DNA from: Brachypodium distachyon
Taxonomy: Eukaryota > Streptophyta > Magnoliopsida > Poales > Poaceae
Reading direction: 5' to 3'
Assembly (NCBI RefSeq): GCF_000005505.3
Contig: NC_016132.3
Location: 10,540,001-10,604,000 of the forward strand
Length of the DNA: 64,000 bases
A program made the position numbers and the translations under genes. Below, piece by piece: positions 51,411 to 63,850 of the stretch; the first letter of the stretch is position 1; each line of letters starts with the position of its first letter. The notes below the pieces were generated by a model. That model was not told the DNA's origin and searched no databases. It saw nothing but the letters and a program-made list of their open reading frames with translations.

Positions 51411-53288
51411 TGGGTGCTGTGGACTGTGGTCTCAAGTAATGCAGTAAATCGAACTTTTAGGTTGTTGCTTTGACAAGAATAAAAGAAAACAAGCATACAA
51501 AAACTGAAGGAAAACAAAAGATTGTCCTGTTTTCTGTTTTGCCTCGTGTATGACTAAGTGCTTTGTTGTATCAATACAGAAACAAATTTTCAGCAAAATG
51601 TTGCGCATCGAAATAATGCATTGTGAATTTAAGCAAGATGACAATGGGCTGTTGTGTTCAGTGTAGTAACATCATCCATATTGAAGCAATGAATGGGTTG
51701 TTGGACAGTTGGAGAGCTACTTCCAGACAACACGATATTGTAGTCCGTACTTGAATGATGTGATTAATGGTTTAAACATGGCTCAACTTCGATAGAATGT
51801 ACCAACACCACTTAACTTTCTTAAATTAATGTGATTCTAGGCCCAGGAAAACAGATAGTATTTAATTTAAGCCAGCATTCTACTTTCGTTTCAAGCAGCA
51901 TCCATATGAAAGGTTGGTGCTTCTAACAAGAACTAATTGAAAAACACTGGTCAAACAAACATCTCTAGATATTGTTTGCTCTTCAACTCTGTTTTCTAGA
52001 ATGCTTGGCCTTTGGATCATTATTTTAAGTTTTAACCAACAGACATTGCCAATCGTGACTACCGTCTACCTTCTCCAAAGTGATTGATTCAAGCCAACCT
52101 CAATGCAAATAAGATTGCAGGTCCATGGAAATATCTTGTATCTTGGGATCATTGCTGTCAGTTAGGCATGTGGCATAAGTAGAGAATGAAAATTCCAGAT
52201 AACGCTACCATGATCATAGCTCTTGGAGAATCTCATCACAAGCATGTGCACCTAATGCTGAATTTTATGCTATGACTGATCCTAGTTGTTTACGACCTCT
52301 TTTTCTTCTTTATCTTTGCAGCTCCATGACTATCTCCAGTTTTCCAGACACATGTTCATTCCAGAATCTTTGAGAACTAATGTTAATCTAACAATGACTT
52401 TCATCCACCTGTTTTCAGCTTTATTTTGGGCACAATTAACAGATATGCCCCTCTATTGGACCAATAGCAATTGAATTACATTTCAAGAAATATTTTGGAG
52501 TTATATCTTTAAAAGAAGTATTATTGAAAACTAATCTGTCGCAAAAGGCCCACTTATGTTGAGGCCCTGATGACATCACAGATCCACATTCAAAGAAAAT
52601 CAGTATCATGGGCCAATAGCAATCAGGCCCCCAAAAGGCCCAGTTGAAATGTTTGAGCCTGTCTATACATGGGTACCTAACGGGTACAGGCGTCAACACC
52701 CATTTCTGCTCATGAACACAGTCCTAGGCCAGGTTCAGGCATGGGTTTGGTAGTGTCTTACCTGATTGCCATCCCTACCCAGCTGGGACCTAACACTGAG
52801 CATAACCACGAATACTCATGGTTACCAAGTGTTTCATAACTAACGTATAATGCCAGTAGTTCAATCATCTCTAAATACTCATCCTCCCATAATTAAGAAC
52901 AACAAATACACATAAAATAAACAGGAACTAAGATATGGAAAGCTATTTTGACATGATAATAAACTGATATAGCGCTGAGAAGTGAAGAACGACAGGAATT
53001 CTTAAAGAATACGCACACAAACACACGACAGGACCCAGGTCTCTCCATATCGACGATAGAAATTTCTTTGCTTTAAAGAGGAATGGGACTTTGAACCCAA
53101 GGCAGCAAGGAAAATACACAAGATAGCCAAGAAAAAGTCTCTTAAACAGATAAGTACACACACATTACTAGTAAACAACAAACAGCACATAACACAATAC
53201 TACAACTAGAGCAAACCAGAAGCTTACGCTACTACCACGGTAACATGCACCGGCGTGGCTCTAACAAGCACATCCTTAAACTGTGCAA
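51411..53288. other. Intergenic region between P4 and the cell-wall gene
   Basis: 3' UTR of P4 followed by AT-rich unique sequence. No ORF resembles a known protein, and I see no clear transposon ends. Confidence 0.5.
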
Positions 53289-53600
53289 TCAGGGGTTGGC
53301 GGGACCATGAATGCCAACCACGCCACTGCCGCCAGGCACCAACGGCGAGCCACCGATGCCAGGGAAGGAGCTAGAACCTGGCATTCCACCGAAACCAACC
53401 TGCGGGGTGACGCCGTTTGGGCCCGGAAAGACCCAGTTGACTGACGGGCCAGGGTAGAAGCCACCGAACCCGAAGACATTTTGTGGCCTGTAGGGCTTGG
53501 GCTCAGCTGCTGGGATGTCCCTTGCACCTTGGCAAGCAAGGGTGGTGGTGAGGAGGATGACAAGAACAAGGGTCACACGGACACTGCTAACTCTCTCCAT
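53289..53600 (-). CDS. Small secreted Gly/Pro-rich cell-wall protein
   Basis: Single exon, 103 residues, ATG at 53600. Residues 1-25 form a signal peptide (VTLVLVILLTTTLACQG). The mature part is short and rich in Gly, Pro and aromatic residues: PKPYRPQNVFGFGGFYPG, then WVFPGPNGV, VGFGGMPGSSSFPGIGGSPLVPGGSG. This is the layout of plant 'putative cell wall protein' genes (for example Arabidopsis At2g20870-like). It is predicted to be exported and built into the wall. A TATA box lies 75 bp upstream, and a duplicated W-box region about 230-350 bp upstream. No intron is needed. Confidence 0.8.
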   Translation of the reverse strand: MERVSSVRVTLVLVILLTTTLACQGARDIPAAEPKPYRPQNVFGFGGFYPGPSVNWVFPGPNGVTPQVGFGGMPGSSSFPGIGGSPLVPGGSGVVGIHGPANP

Positions 53601-53673
53601 AGTTTGCAGCTGCTTTTGCTTGCCGACTTCGGAATTAGATTGGCTTTGCCAAGAACTATGCCAAGTCCCCTCC

Positions 53674-53680
53674 TTTATAA
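53674..53680 (-). promoter_or_regulatory. TATA box of the cell-wall protein gene
   Basis: On the minus strand TTATAAAGGAGG, about 75 bp before the ATG. Confidence 0.75.
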
Positions 53681-53820
53681 GCAGTAGTGTAGTGCATTGT
53701 AGATGCTAGTGGTCTCAGGGCTGCATACCAGCTGGTCTGTAGCTATGTCTGAAACTGAAAGGTGGGCCTCGTGATTATTTGCAGCACGATCCACAGACCA
53801 GTGAATGTAGCTATGCGGTT

Positions 53821-53945
53821 GGCTCCAAAGACTTTGACTACGGTCAAACCATAGATCTCCATGGAACCGTACATGCTATACCCTGGCTTCAAAGACTTTG
53901 ACTAAAACCCTAGATCTCCGTGGGACCGTTACATGCCTTACCCTG
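53821..53945. promoter_or_regulatory. 64-bp direct duplication with W-box motifs
   Basis: Two imperfect copies start at 53821 and 53885, each beginning GGCT(C/T)CAAAGACTTTGACTA. Each holds TTTGACTA, a W-box core recognised by WRKY factors (TTGAC at 53834 and 53898). The unit sits upstream of the cell-wall protein gene. Confidence 0.65.
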
Positions 53946-54796
53946 TTAGTGCAATTCTATCTTAAATGAAGATCATAAAGCTAAGACTTGACCTACTTAA
54001 AATAACTTTATGCAGGGTTTGGACTGTAATCGGATACCGGGTGGATATTGGCTTGGGTGCACAAATCGAGGGCTGTAAATATGAAGAGATGAGGTCTCAG
54101 ACTGTAGTACGAGAGCATTCATATCAGGGAAGTAACAGAAAGCAAGCTCCAGTTTACTTTTCATCTATAACTACCCAACAACCCACATTTAAGCTACCAT
54201 GATCCATGTCAGGTAGGTCTGCAGCAAATATCAGAATTCAAGGCGTCCTCAGCTTTGTGCCAGAACAAGCCAATAGGAAATCGACAAGCAAAACTGCAAC
54301 ACTTGTCCAATAAAGGACAGGTTTCAGAATAGATTTCAATTCAAGAGGTAACTATGCCATTGGCTCCAAACTTGGGAGATAACTGCAGTTCTAAGCCTCG
54401 GCAGCGTAGCAGTAGCAAGAAAACAAATATCCGAAGAGTGATCTATACTCCTGCACTGCTGCACAACAATGTATGCCATATCTTGACAAATTTTCCTACC
54501 GTTGATCAGGTTTTGTCATCAAAAATTTGGATATGGGCCAAAAAATTGGTAACAATCAACACACATTAGCATTGCAATTTATTTTATTCAGTTCCTAGCT
54601 ATAGTGTGCCCAAAACGGGCAAGAAAACATAAAACTTTTACTCAGCCATGAAATTTACAACAGTGCATTGCCTATATTATGTATTCTGTAACCCGTAGTG
54701 ACTGGAAATGAGGTAAGCAAAAACTATATGCATGCCACCACTAACATATTTAAGTCCATACAAAGGAGAGATGATTACCACTGCAACTGGAAGCAC
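53946..54796. other. Intergenic, downstream of the BEACH gene
   Basis: No gene. It includes the presumed 3' UTR of the GFS12-like gene on the minus strand. Confidence 0.5.
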
Positions 54797-57700
54797 CTAG
54801 TGGCATATTTTGAGAAAACCATCTTCTGTTCCAACTACAAACAATCTTGACAAAGGAAGCACAGAAATAGTCGAAAGAACTGACATGTTTTTGGATTTTA
54901 CTCCCCTGTCAGTTGAATACAAGTTCTGTAATACAAGCTGCTGATGTCCAATCTGCATATAATATTTTTGAAAATGTACCAGCAGTTACTTCAACAGGAA
55001 CCGGGTGGACTTACAATTCATATCATATGTAAAATTCCAAAAGAGGCTGAACTACTGTCCTAAATAGCAAAGTATTCAATATCACATGGTGGTGCACATG
55101 GTGAAGAGGAGAAAGTAATACCTCACTTGTTGGTCTAAAAAGGGAAGTAAGTGAAATTTTGTTTCGCGAAACCGATACCAAGTCTTGGCCCCAAACAGAA
55201 AAGTCAAAGATGCCATCTGAGTGACTTCTGAAAATGTTGGACTGGGTTTCTAGTTTCCTGTCAAATTTCCGCACAAAACAATAACTTTAAGAAATTATGA
55301 AAGTTCATACTGGAAATATCTCCTATGGAATAACATGTATTGTGGTCAAAAGGTGAGGAGCACACTGCTTCATCTGTGAAATTGTGAATTCAGTGCAATG
55401 ATATGATCTTATTCAGCCTCGCTATGGTCCAACCAAGATAGTCATTATACACCAAAAACAATTCTGGAATACATTATAGTATAAGAAAATATTGTACATC
55501 TCTTATCTCATTCAATATATTATATTGCACTTATATGATAAGGGAATAAAGAACATGTCATACATAAATAGGTAATAAAATCAACAAATCCTTGCATTTA
55601 ACAGAACAATACCTTCTTAGGTCCCAAATTCGAAGAGTCTTGTCAAGGGAGCTTGATACAATCAAGTGATCCTCTGGTGATGCTAACTGTACGAGCAAAT
55701 AGAACATGGATCAATTGGATAGCAGAATACCACTTGTCTCGTGGTTTTGCCCTTAGATTTGATAGCAGACTAGTATGGGCATTGACATACCTTCGTAATG
55801 TGGCCATCGTGTGCTCGCCAAACAGCAATGATCTTTCCACTACGCTCATCGAGTAATCGACAATACCCTGAGCTTAGACCTGCTGCTATCCAGGATGATG
55901 AATCCACTAGCCTTCCAGTCCTCGGCTTGTCCGAGCCACATGAGCAAATAGCTGATACAAGTGATGAGAAAGAGATTTCAGCCGAATCACTCTTCCATAA
56001 ATGCAGCTTCCGGTCCTGAGAAATGTCAATAAATCTGCATGATTGAACTCAATCAGTGTACAATTCAACTATTGGTAGACAAATTATTGGTTGTGGGGTA
56101 GAAATATAGTCAAATAACAGCAAGTTGCAGCAACAAAAAAAAAGTATGTTCTCAGCTTTGTATTAGTAATTCTACAACACTAAAAATAATGCTTAGGCCC
56201 CATTTGGAAGCTCTAAATCTACACCTCTGTAAAAGAGCTTACACCTGTATTTCACTGTCCCGCCATAGAACACTGCAATACACCTGAATTTTTTCAGGCC
56301 GTAAACTCATGTTTGGATACTCCATCCTACTACAGTTTCCTCACTATTTATTTTTTTGAAAAATCAGTATTTGAATTTCAATACTGCTATCACGCTCTGA
56401 ACCAATTGATCAAGAACTAATCATCATCTGACTGCCACAACCCAGTTTTCAGATCCCAACAACGAAAACTTGAATACAGTATTGGTTTTGGTGTAGGAAC
56501 TGGATAGATGGAGATAAATTGCAGGAAATAAAGAAAATAATTGGAAGAGCAGCTATCTGTGACCTGGGGCAGGTGACCGCTATGGCTCTCCAGGCACTCT
56601 CGCCAACCTAACCGGCCTTGTGGGCATATGCTCGGGCAGCACCTCCCCACAGCGCCGATCAGATCGTTCAAATTTGAGTCGCCACCGACGCCTGATCTAC
56701 TCGCCTCTAGCCCGCTACTGCTATGCTGCGGGAAGCCACAACTATTCTCTGGTCCAACCGAGGATGCACCAAGCTGATGTTCATGTTCCATCATCTCGGA
56801 ATGCAAGCGACTCGTGGGGAGTCCTGTCCATGAGGAGCTGGAGGAGGAGATGCGAGCGGGACAGGGGGCTCAGAGAGGAGGAGGGGCTCAGCAACAAGGA
56901 GAATTTGCGGCTGTCCATGAGGAAACAAGGGGCGGTGGCTTCTCTCTCTCCGAAGGGCAGCTCGCCGTCCCTTGGCTGGCCTTGCTCACGAGCAATTCAA
57001 GAGGAGGCCGACCTTTCCCGGAACAAATATGGAACTGCCCACCAGATTTCATTTTTATTTACGGTTGTAATTGACAATACATTGGATCTTGACAAGCCCA
57101 ATACGGCAATACCACCCATCCAAATGGGCTTTCACCGCTCCGACCCCATTTTTTTCCAGCCCTGTATTTCACACTGGTTTTGGGTCTAAAACTAGTCTAC
57201 CAAGCAAGGCCTTAAGTAAATTTCCCAGAAGTTCTAAAAAAAGAGTAAATTTCTCGGTATTCTGTTATAGATGTGCCGATACAATAGTAAAAAAATCGCT
57301 ACCATGTGTAACCTAGTGGTCCTAACAACGTATGCATTTACCCCAGTAGAATATGTTTAAAAACATGATCAGATGACCAAATCAAAATCAAATAGATGAC
57401 AAAAGTGTGATACCTGATCGATCCATTTCCCATACCAGCGACAAGTTTATCTTCAGATGACATGTAATGCATAGTCGTATACAAACTGCCACGAAATGCA
57501 TTTGACAATATTCCACCTGAGAGTGCATCCTGATTAAGCATGTTTGCCTGTTCCACAGATGCAGTTTGCAGCGGAAAGCTTGTTGATGACTCGGTATGAG
57601 CTGCTATGAGCTTTCCTGTCTGCCCATTCCAAACATGAATCGTGCCATCACAAGAAGCTACTTTTCCGGTGGTTGACAAGATGCAGATGGAGTTGACAAC

Positions 57701-60700
57701 CTGCGTGCATAAAAAATAAATAGAAAATGAACCGTTTCAACATAAAAGCATACTGCATCTAGGGGATGGAATAAAAATAGAAAGATTGCATATTTTGCGT
57801 CAATGAGTTGAAGCATATAATAATGATGTAACATCCAAAATATTCTCACTTGGACAGACAATGCTTTGGTATCATTCCAAAAACTTTTAGAAGATTACCT
57901 CATCTAGAAAAAAGTTTTCATGGCATAGGAATTAAAAGAAAAGAGTTGCTATGAATACTTAAAAAAGAAGGCAAGAAATTCAAATGCTTCTTTTAAATTT
58001 GACTACCTCGCTCTATTCCTCCACTTGCAAAATCTGAACACTATTTAAATATTATTTACCCCAAAAAGGTTGAGTAGAACCCCAGGCCCCCACTCAAAAA
58101 TCAGTCATATTGGAGTAGCGTATATACTACCACTAGTGCCCATTCAGATCGGCTGTCCACTGAGCCTCTAAGTAGTCAGTGGTGTATTAACACGTAATGA
58201 TCTAAGGATTCAACAGAACAGACATTACCAGTAAACAGCCAGAACACCACAATTCAGACAATAAGCTCAATATCAGTACAAGATGTGCACAGGCTACATT
58301 TGGTCAGAAATAAGACCCATCCAACAATAGTATCAAGAAGAACAAAAGATGAAGGGAACAAAACAACTGACCTCTTCATGCCCATAATATCCAGACGTGC
58401 AGTTCATGTTTGGCAACTGCCACCGCTGTATACTTCCTGTAAAACCAGGTCCAACACCCCCAGTAAAAACTGTGCACTCATCATCATGGACTGCTAATGA
58501 CCGCAGAGCCCCAGGGTGTGCACGGGCTGAGTAAAGGACTGAAGCTTTGATCTTCCATTGAAATTCATCCTTCAGACCACTACTACGTCCAAGAAAATCT
58601 GGTGTCCCCCAACTACTGTCAGGACTAGGGAACCAAAACCACGGTTGATTTCCAGAAGTTGAGGAACACAAATTGTCACTAGATGTTCCATGCTCAAGCC
58701 TAGATCCTTGCCTGGAAACTGCCACATTCCAACCAGTTTTAGTGATTTCAGATTGAGATACAGACAACCCTGCCCCATTAAAAAGAAGTTCTGTTGGAAA
58801 AACTTCAGATGGGATGCAGTTGCCAGACTGAGACCTTGGATCTTTCATGTTTTCAGCAGTTTTAGACCATTCACTGAAAGGCTCCAACTGAAAGAAAGCA
58901 CGGATTGTCAAATAAAAAGGAAAACACAAATCTCAACATCCATAGGAGCCTAAACAGATTATGTACCTTCCAATTATACAACCTTTGAAGAGATTGCTCC
59001 AGTAGAAACCATGTAGAGCAGCATTCCCGGAGCTTTTCTATTCCAACATATGATGCCAAGAAAGGATATAGCAAAAACCTACAATGGTTAACTTCGTCAA
59101 GTAAATGTAATGAAGCATGCAACTTAAATCAAAGGTTGAAAACACAGTAAAATATACATGCTTCTACTTACATGAGATCAATTCTAGATTCCATTTTAAT
59201 TGGCTCACTTTTGTTTCCTTTCGAGATTTTTAACCCTTCCGAAGGAAGGCTGACAGCAGAAGACTCGTGATAAAAGGCCAATTCAGCAAAAAGCTCTTTT
59301 AGATGTGGCAAAACATATATGGCAGTATTATCTGGTCCAATTCGTAGACAGAGGTCAACAAGTGCAGTAGCTGCCACCTAAATTAGTAGAAAGATAAATT
59401 GAAGGTGTGTTATTGGACGAGAGAACTAGTAAGAGAAAAATAATGTCACTATGACAGCGAAGAGTTTTTGCCTGAATCACACGAAGATCCAAATGAATCA
59501 GCATAAGAACCTTTATATGAAGACATACTTGGTCCTGTAAATGTGGCCAAGGTAGTAGTGATTACACAGTTAAAGGTGACAGCTGACAAGGATACGGTCC
59601 ATTTGACATATATGACAAATTTGGAAGTAAGGATTTCCTGGTCAGGTTAACAGAATTCAATAAGATGATACATGATTTAAGCATCTAAAGTTAAAAGTAA
59701 CAACCTGATGCATTTGCATATCCAAATTCAAATATATCGATAGTGAGAAATCTTGCGCAAATACAATCAAATTTTGTAATGTGTTTGCATATTCAGTTGT
59801 AAACTTGTATGTCAAACCCGAAAAAATTAGCAAAGCTATCAAATGGACGCAGTCCTAGTTAAGATATGATGATCTGTATCTGGTAATCATTAAACTAGTC
59901 TTAAAGTAGAGTGAGATGTCAATTTGATCAGTGCTCACTTTTGAAAGTATAGATTCCAGTTTAGAATAGTTCCAACAGAACTCAAAATCTATCCATTTTC
60001 ACCATTGATTATTTTATATTCAGCATTCACCAAACTTTGTGTTTTCCACCAAAATACCTGAAGAAGCTCCTTGAGAACTGCCTTAACTGGAAGAACTGAT
60101 ACAAGGCCTTCCAAAGCAGATAAGCCATCGATCAGAGCAAAAGAGTTCCAACTATGCTGTGGCTCTGGCTTGATCACCTTGGAGGAATCAATACACGAAA
60201 GTATAACATTCCTAAGCAGCGGGAGAATTTGCTTGACAGTAAAACTTTCTCCAAGAAGTCCACCTATGATGAATAAGGTAAAGCACTGGCAAAAGAACAA
60301 ACATTTTCACAACAAGGAGACATACCTATCCTGACCAGAGTTTCAATTCCATCTGCACATAAACCTTTGCCGAAATAGTGGATTAGTGGCAAAATTGTCT
60401 GCATAAAGTGGAGACATTAATCAGTACGGATGGTACCAGAGCAGTACACCCAAAAAAAGAAAGACTTGCCTGATGAATAGTTATTGGTATTCCTAGTTCC
60501 TCACTTGAACCAATTAAAACAATGGACGCAGCAGAGGCAATGATCTTGTTAGGCGAATTGCATAAGTTTGCTATGACCAAAGGATGCACATTCTCAATAT
60601 AAGTTTGTTTTCCCAATTTTTTCCATAACTCCCGAACAAAAGAATCTTGAAGGAGAGAAACCTTCAGATGTGAGTACTCCGGTGCCTGTAGCAACAACCA

Positions 60701-63475
60701 GCAGTAATGACTCATCAGAACGAAGATCCATATTCCAAAGACCAAATGAAAGAAAACTACGAGTGAATAATTTTCCCACTGATGTGTCTTAACCGGCCTG
60801 TAAGATCTTCTGAATGATGTGCAGAATAAGTTGCTTCGTTGCTTGGACACTCAAGCACTTTAAAAACTCTTTAAGCAAACACAAGCCAGACTCTGTGTCA
60901 ACATCTGACAAAGATGATGAAACAAAAGGCAGGCAGTAAGGTGCGCACATTTCAGCAGAAAATTCTCCCATAGCTTTAAGTGTCCCTTCACTTGCAAGCT
61001 TAGCAACATACTTCAGGCGATCTCCAGATGTACACAGAAGTTGAAGTGGAGCAAGAAACATGTATGCAGCTTGAACTGATGGAGGGAAATATGGTGAATC
61101 CAAAAGGTGCTTTGATGATGGCCTCCTGCAAAAGATCACAAAATTGAGAAAAGTTCAACGGCATCTTCTTGTAAATTTAAGGAAAAAACATCACCAACGT
61201 GGTGGGATATTAAATTATAAATATAAACAGCAGATATAATTATTACAGTTACCTTTTCCATTCTCTTTGGATGCATGACTCAACAAGCACACCAACATGA
61301 ACAGGCAATTCATTAAGTGCACCTGGGAGCATGCCAGTTTCTCTATATGCAGCTAGCAAAGAAGCATCAAAGAGTGGTCTGCGAAGATAGATTTCTGCTA
61401 ACATGCACCCAATAGAAAATATATCATTTGCATGATGCTCAATAACTGAACATGACTTTTGCTTCCAGGGCAACAGCTCTTGATAACCCATAGGAGAACT
61501 ATTGTCACACTCAAAGCATTCAAGATAGGAACCAAAATCAAAATCAGGCACCACTGATAATACAGTATCAGATTGCAACATCTCCTGGTCTGAAATGTGG
61601 CTCTTGGGATATTTGACTGACGAGCAATAACAAGAAGAAGTGTCAGTGTAATTGTATTTTGGGTCCAAATGATGTTCAAGCTCCATAAATATTGTTGCTT
61701 GTTCAAACTCTTCCAAATAGTCCACTTGTGAAAGCATATCTGGAGGAATAAAGCCATTTGATGCTACATCAGTAGTTGAGTTACTTCCTTTTGCTTGGCA
61801 TCTTGCACAAGATTCCACTTTATTGTGGTAGGATGGGTGAGGTGTGCTAATGTGTCTCTTAGGATGTGGCGTCGTAAAAAGTTGACGACGCCCAATTGAT
61901 TTTGGCCTTGATGGATCACTAGGAGGCAACATGACATTCTTGGCTTCAACAGATGCCTCCCCATCAAGTTTATAGCCAAAGGTTATGTCAATCCAATGAT
62001 GCAGTTGTTGTGAGACTCGATCACTCTCTAAAGCATCCCTGTGAAGACAAATGAATTCCTCTGAAGATGTCACCCAGGAAGGCAAAGCCAAATCACTCAT
62101 TTCAGAATGAAGAGAGACAAAAATCCGAGGATCGCTATAAAAGTCTGGGATGCATTCATCTGGAGTCCATTGATAAAGCCTTTGCATACTAGATGGGTAT
62201 TCATTGGGCTCATAGACAGAGCGGACAGCTGACCTCAAGATGGTCTTTGAGAGCCTTCTTGCTTTGTAACTGCAAACTGCTAGCTCTGACAGACACTCAT
62301 CAGAAACATGATGTGGAACCTCGGATGATGAGTAAGTAAAATCCAATTGTTCATCACCTTTTGCCAACCGCCATTTACTTTTGGTGAGGTCTCTCCAACC
62401 AATATCAGAATTCTCGTCAGGCCTCACTGTGAAATCTATTACCCAAGGCATCACTGGGTGAAAAGCTGGATCACCCCATCTTCTGCCAGCTAACTTATTC
62501 AAGACAAGAAGGTACTCATAATTGCTCAACTCGCCTGCCCACCATCGTTTAAAGTGAGACGACCAATCTAAGGATGACAGCAGATCAAAACTAGTATGAA
62601 TAGGTCTTGAAGAACAATCCTCCGCAACACAGCATGAACTAGGTGTTGAACCTTTAGGCCTTTCAAAACCCCAGTTCTGTCTAACATGATAGATATCACT
62701 TATGCTCAGGTAAGGCCATAGAGAATCTGACATCAAGATGGTTGATGGTTTTAGATTGCCATGATGAACTCCAGAATCATGAAGATATGCCAAGGCAGAT
62801 ATTATCTGGTACATGAGAAATCTAATGTGCCAATCTGAGCACAATGCCTTTGGACTGTAGTGCATGATGTTTTCCAAAGTGTATGGAGCCTTTGGATGCA
62901 ACATGTAGCAACAATCAGATGATTCTACAACACCTAACACAGGTAAAATGTTGGGGTGCCTCACACATCCAGAGGGATGTAAATCATCGAATGCTGAAAA
63001 TCCAACAAAATTGAGAAAATCTAAACCAGCTGATCCACTGATTTTGTTTTCACACAGCAGATTTAGTGAACTAATCACATTCTCTTCAACTTTCAAATTC
63101 ATATAACTTGCGATAAGCTCTCTAATTTCTGAAATGGAGATTCTGCCGGAATAGTAAACAGGAATTAACTTGGTAACTGTGTTTACGATTAGTAGCTGAT
63201 TATTGGAGCTATAAGAATTTTGAAAATCTTCGGTATATTCGATACCAGAAGAGGAATCTGTTTGCACTTCACATCGGTTATCATCAGTATATATGATCGG
63301 TTGCTCCAAGGGAGTTTTCTCACTGCGGCGAAGGATAATATGGAGAATATTATATCTTGGATATGAAAGCCTTTTGGAGAAGATAATACTTGATAATAAA
63401 TTTTACCATTTTTTAGTATCCACGAACGTCTTACCACCATTTAATGCCACTAATACAAAATCATAGGTCTTCTGG
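54797..63475 (-). CDS. GFS12: GFS12-like protein: pseudokinase-BEACH-WD40 (5' end outside window)
   Basis: Fifteen exons fit one frame: 63475-63407, 63322-61253, 61125-60798, 60685-60470, 60398-60326, 60263-60058, 59534-59472, 59377-59172, 59078-58967, 58887-58372, 57700-57414, 56034-55791, 55686-55613, 55257-55122, 54952-54797. About 1,584 residues; exon 1 is missing. Exon 2 of this list has a kinase-like part (RHPNILPVLGVV; HHGNLKPS in place of HRDLKPEN, so no catalytic Asp), then a BEACH domain (WWAGELSNYEYLLVLNKLAG to WIDITFGYKL), then the kinase C-lobe (DIFSIGCMLAEIYLRRPLFD). A helical HEAT-like middle and C-terminal WD40 repeats (TIHVWNGQTGKLI, DKTLRIWDL) follow. In Arabidopsis GFS12 works in endosomal/vacuolar trafficking. 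The introns after 60798, 60470 and 59472 need GC donors. Confidence 0.9.
56196..57211. mobile_element. Non-autonomous PIF/Harbinger-type element in BEACH gene intron
   Basis: 1,016 bp in the intron 57413-56035. Ends are GGCCCCATTTGGA and, inverted, GGCCTTGCTTGGT, flanked by TTA at 56193-56195 and 57212-57214, the TTA/TAA duplication of PIF/Harbinger. The edges are AT-rich, but 56560-57020 is GC-rich and coding-like on the minus strand (HEHQLGASSVGPENSCG), perhaps captured sequence. There is no transposase. Confidence 0.7.
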
Positions 63476-63850
63476 CTGCAAGATATACAGCGTCACATTT
63501 TAGTAAAATAAAAAAGAGTAAAGTACAAGCAAAAGGGAACTAAATTTAGTTACGAAAAAAGAGGAAAACAAATGTCAGTGAGCGTTGAATGCACTACCTC
63601 TAATAAACACGAACTGCACAGAGGTACCAGTGGTTAATTTTCTTTAGATACTGTTTTGTTTTACAAGTGTTTACTAGCAGTACATGTATGATTAAAATAC
63701 AGCATTGCATATATGATTAAATTGGCAGGTTTCACAGCTGCTTTCCGTTGAATGTGATTTCTTATGAGTCTTTTTTGAAGAATTATAGTGCTTGTCAACA
63801 GTCAACACTGTCAAAACTTGGTTATGTAGTGTATTGTTATAGTCCAAGTA

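Noticed and set aside
51411..53288. Hidden gene or transposon in the 1.9-kb gap
   Set aside because: Only short ORFs without motif, no paired repeats found by eye.
63189..63440. Separate 83-codon minus-strand ORF
   Set aside because: It spans an intron of the GFS12-like gene in the wrong frame; the donor at 63406 (ATG|GTAAAATT) and acceptor at 63323 keep the true frame.
63476..63850. First exon of the GFS12-like gene
   Set aside because: I looked for an ATG exon ending in phase 2 before a GT and found none convincing; exon 1 is probably beyond 64000.
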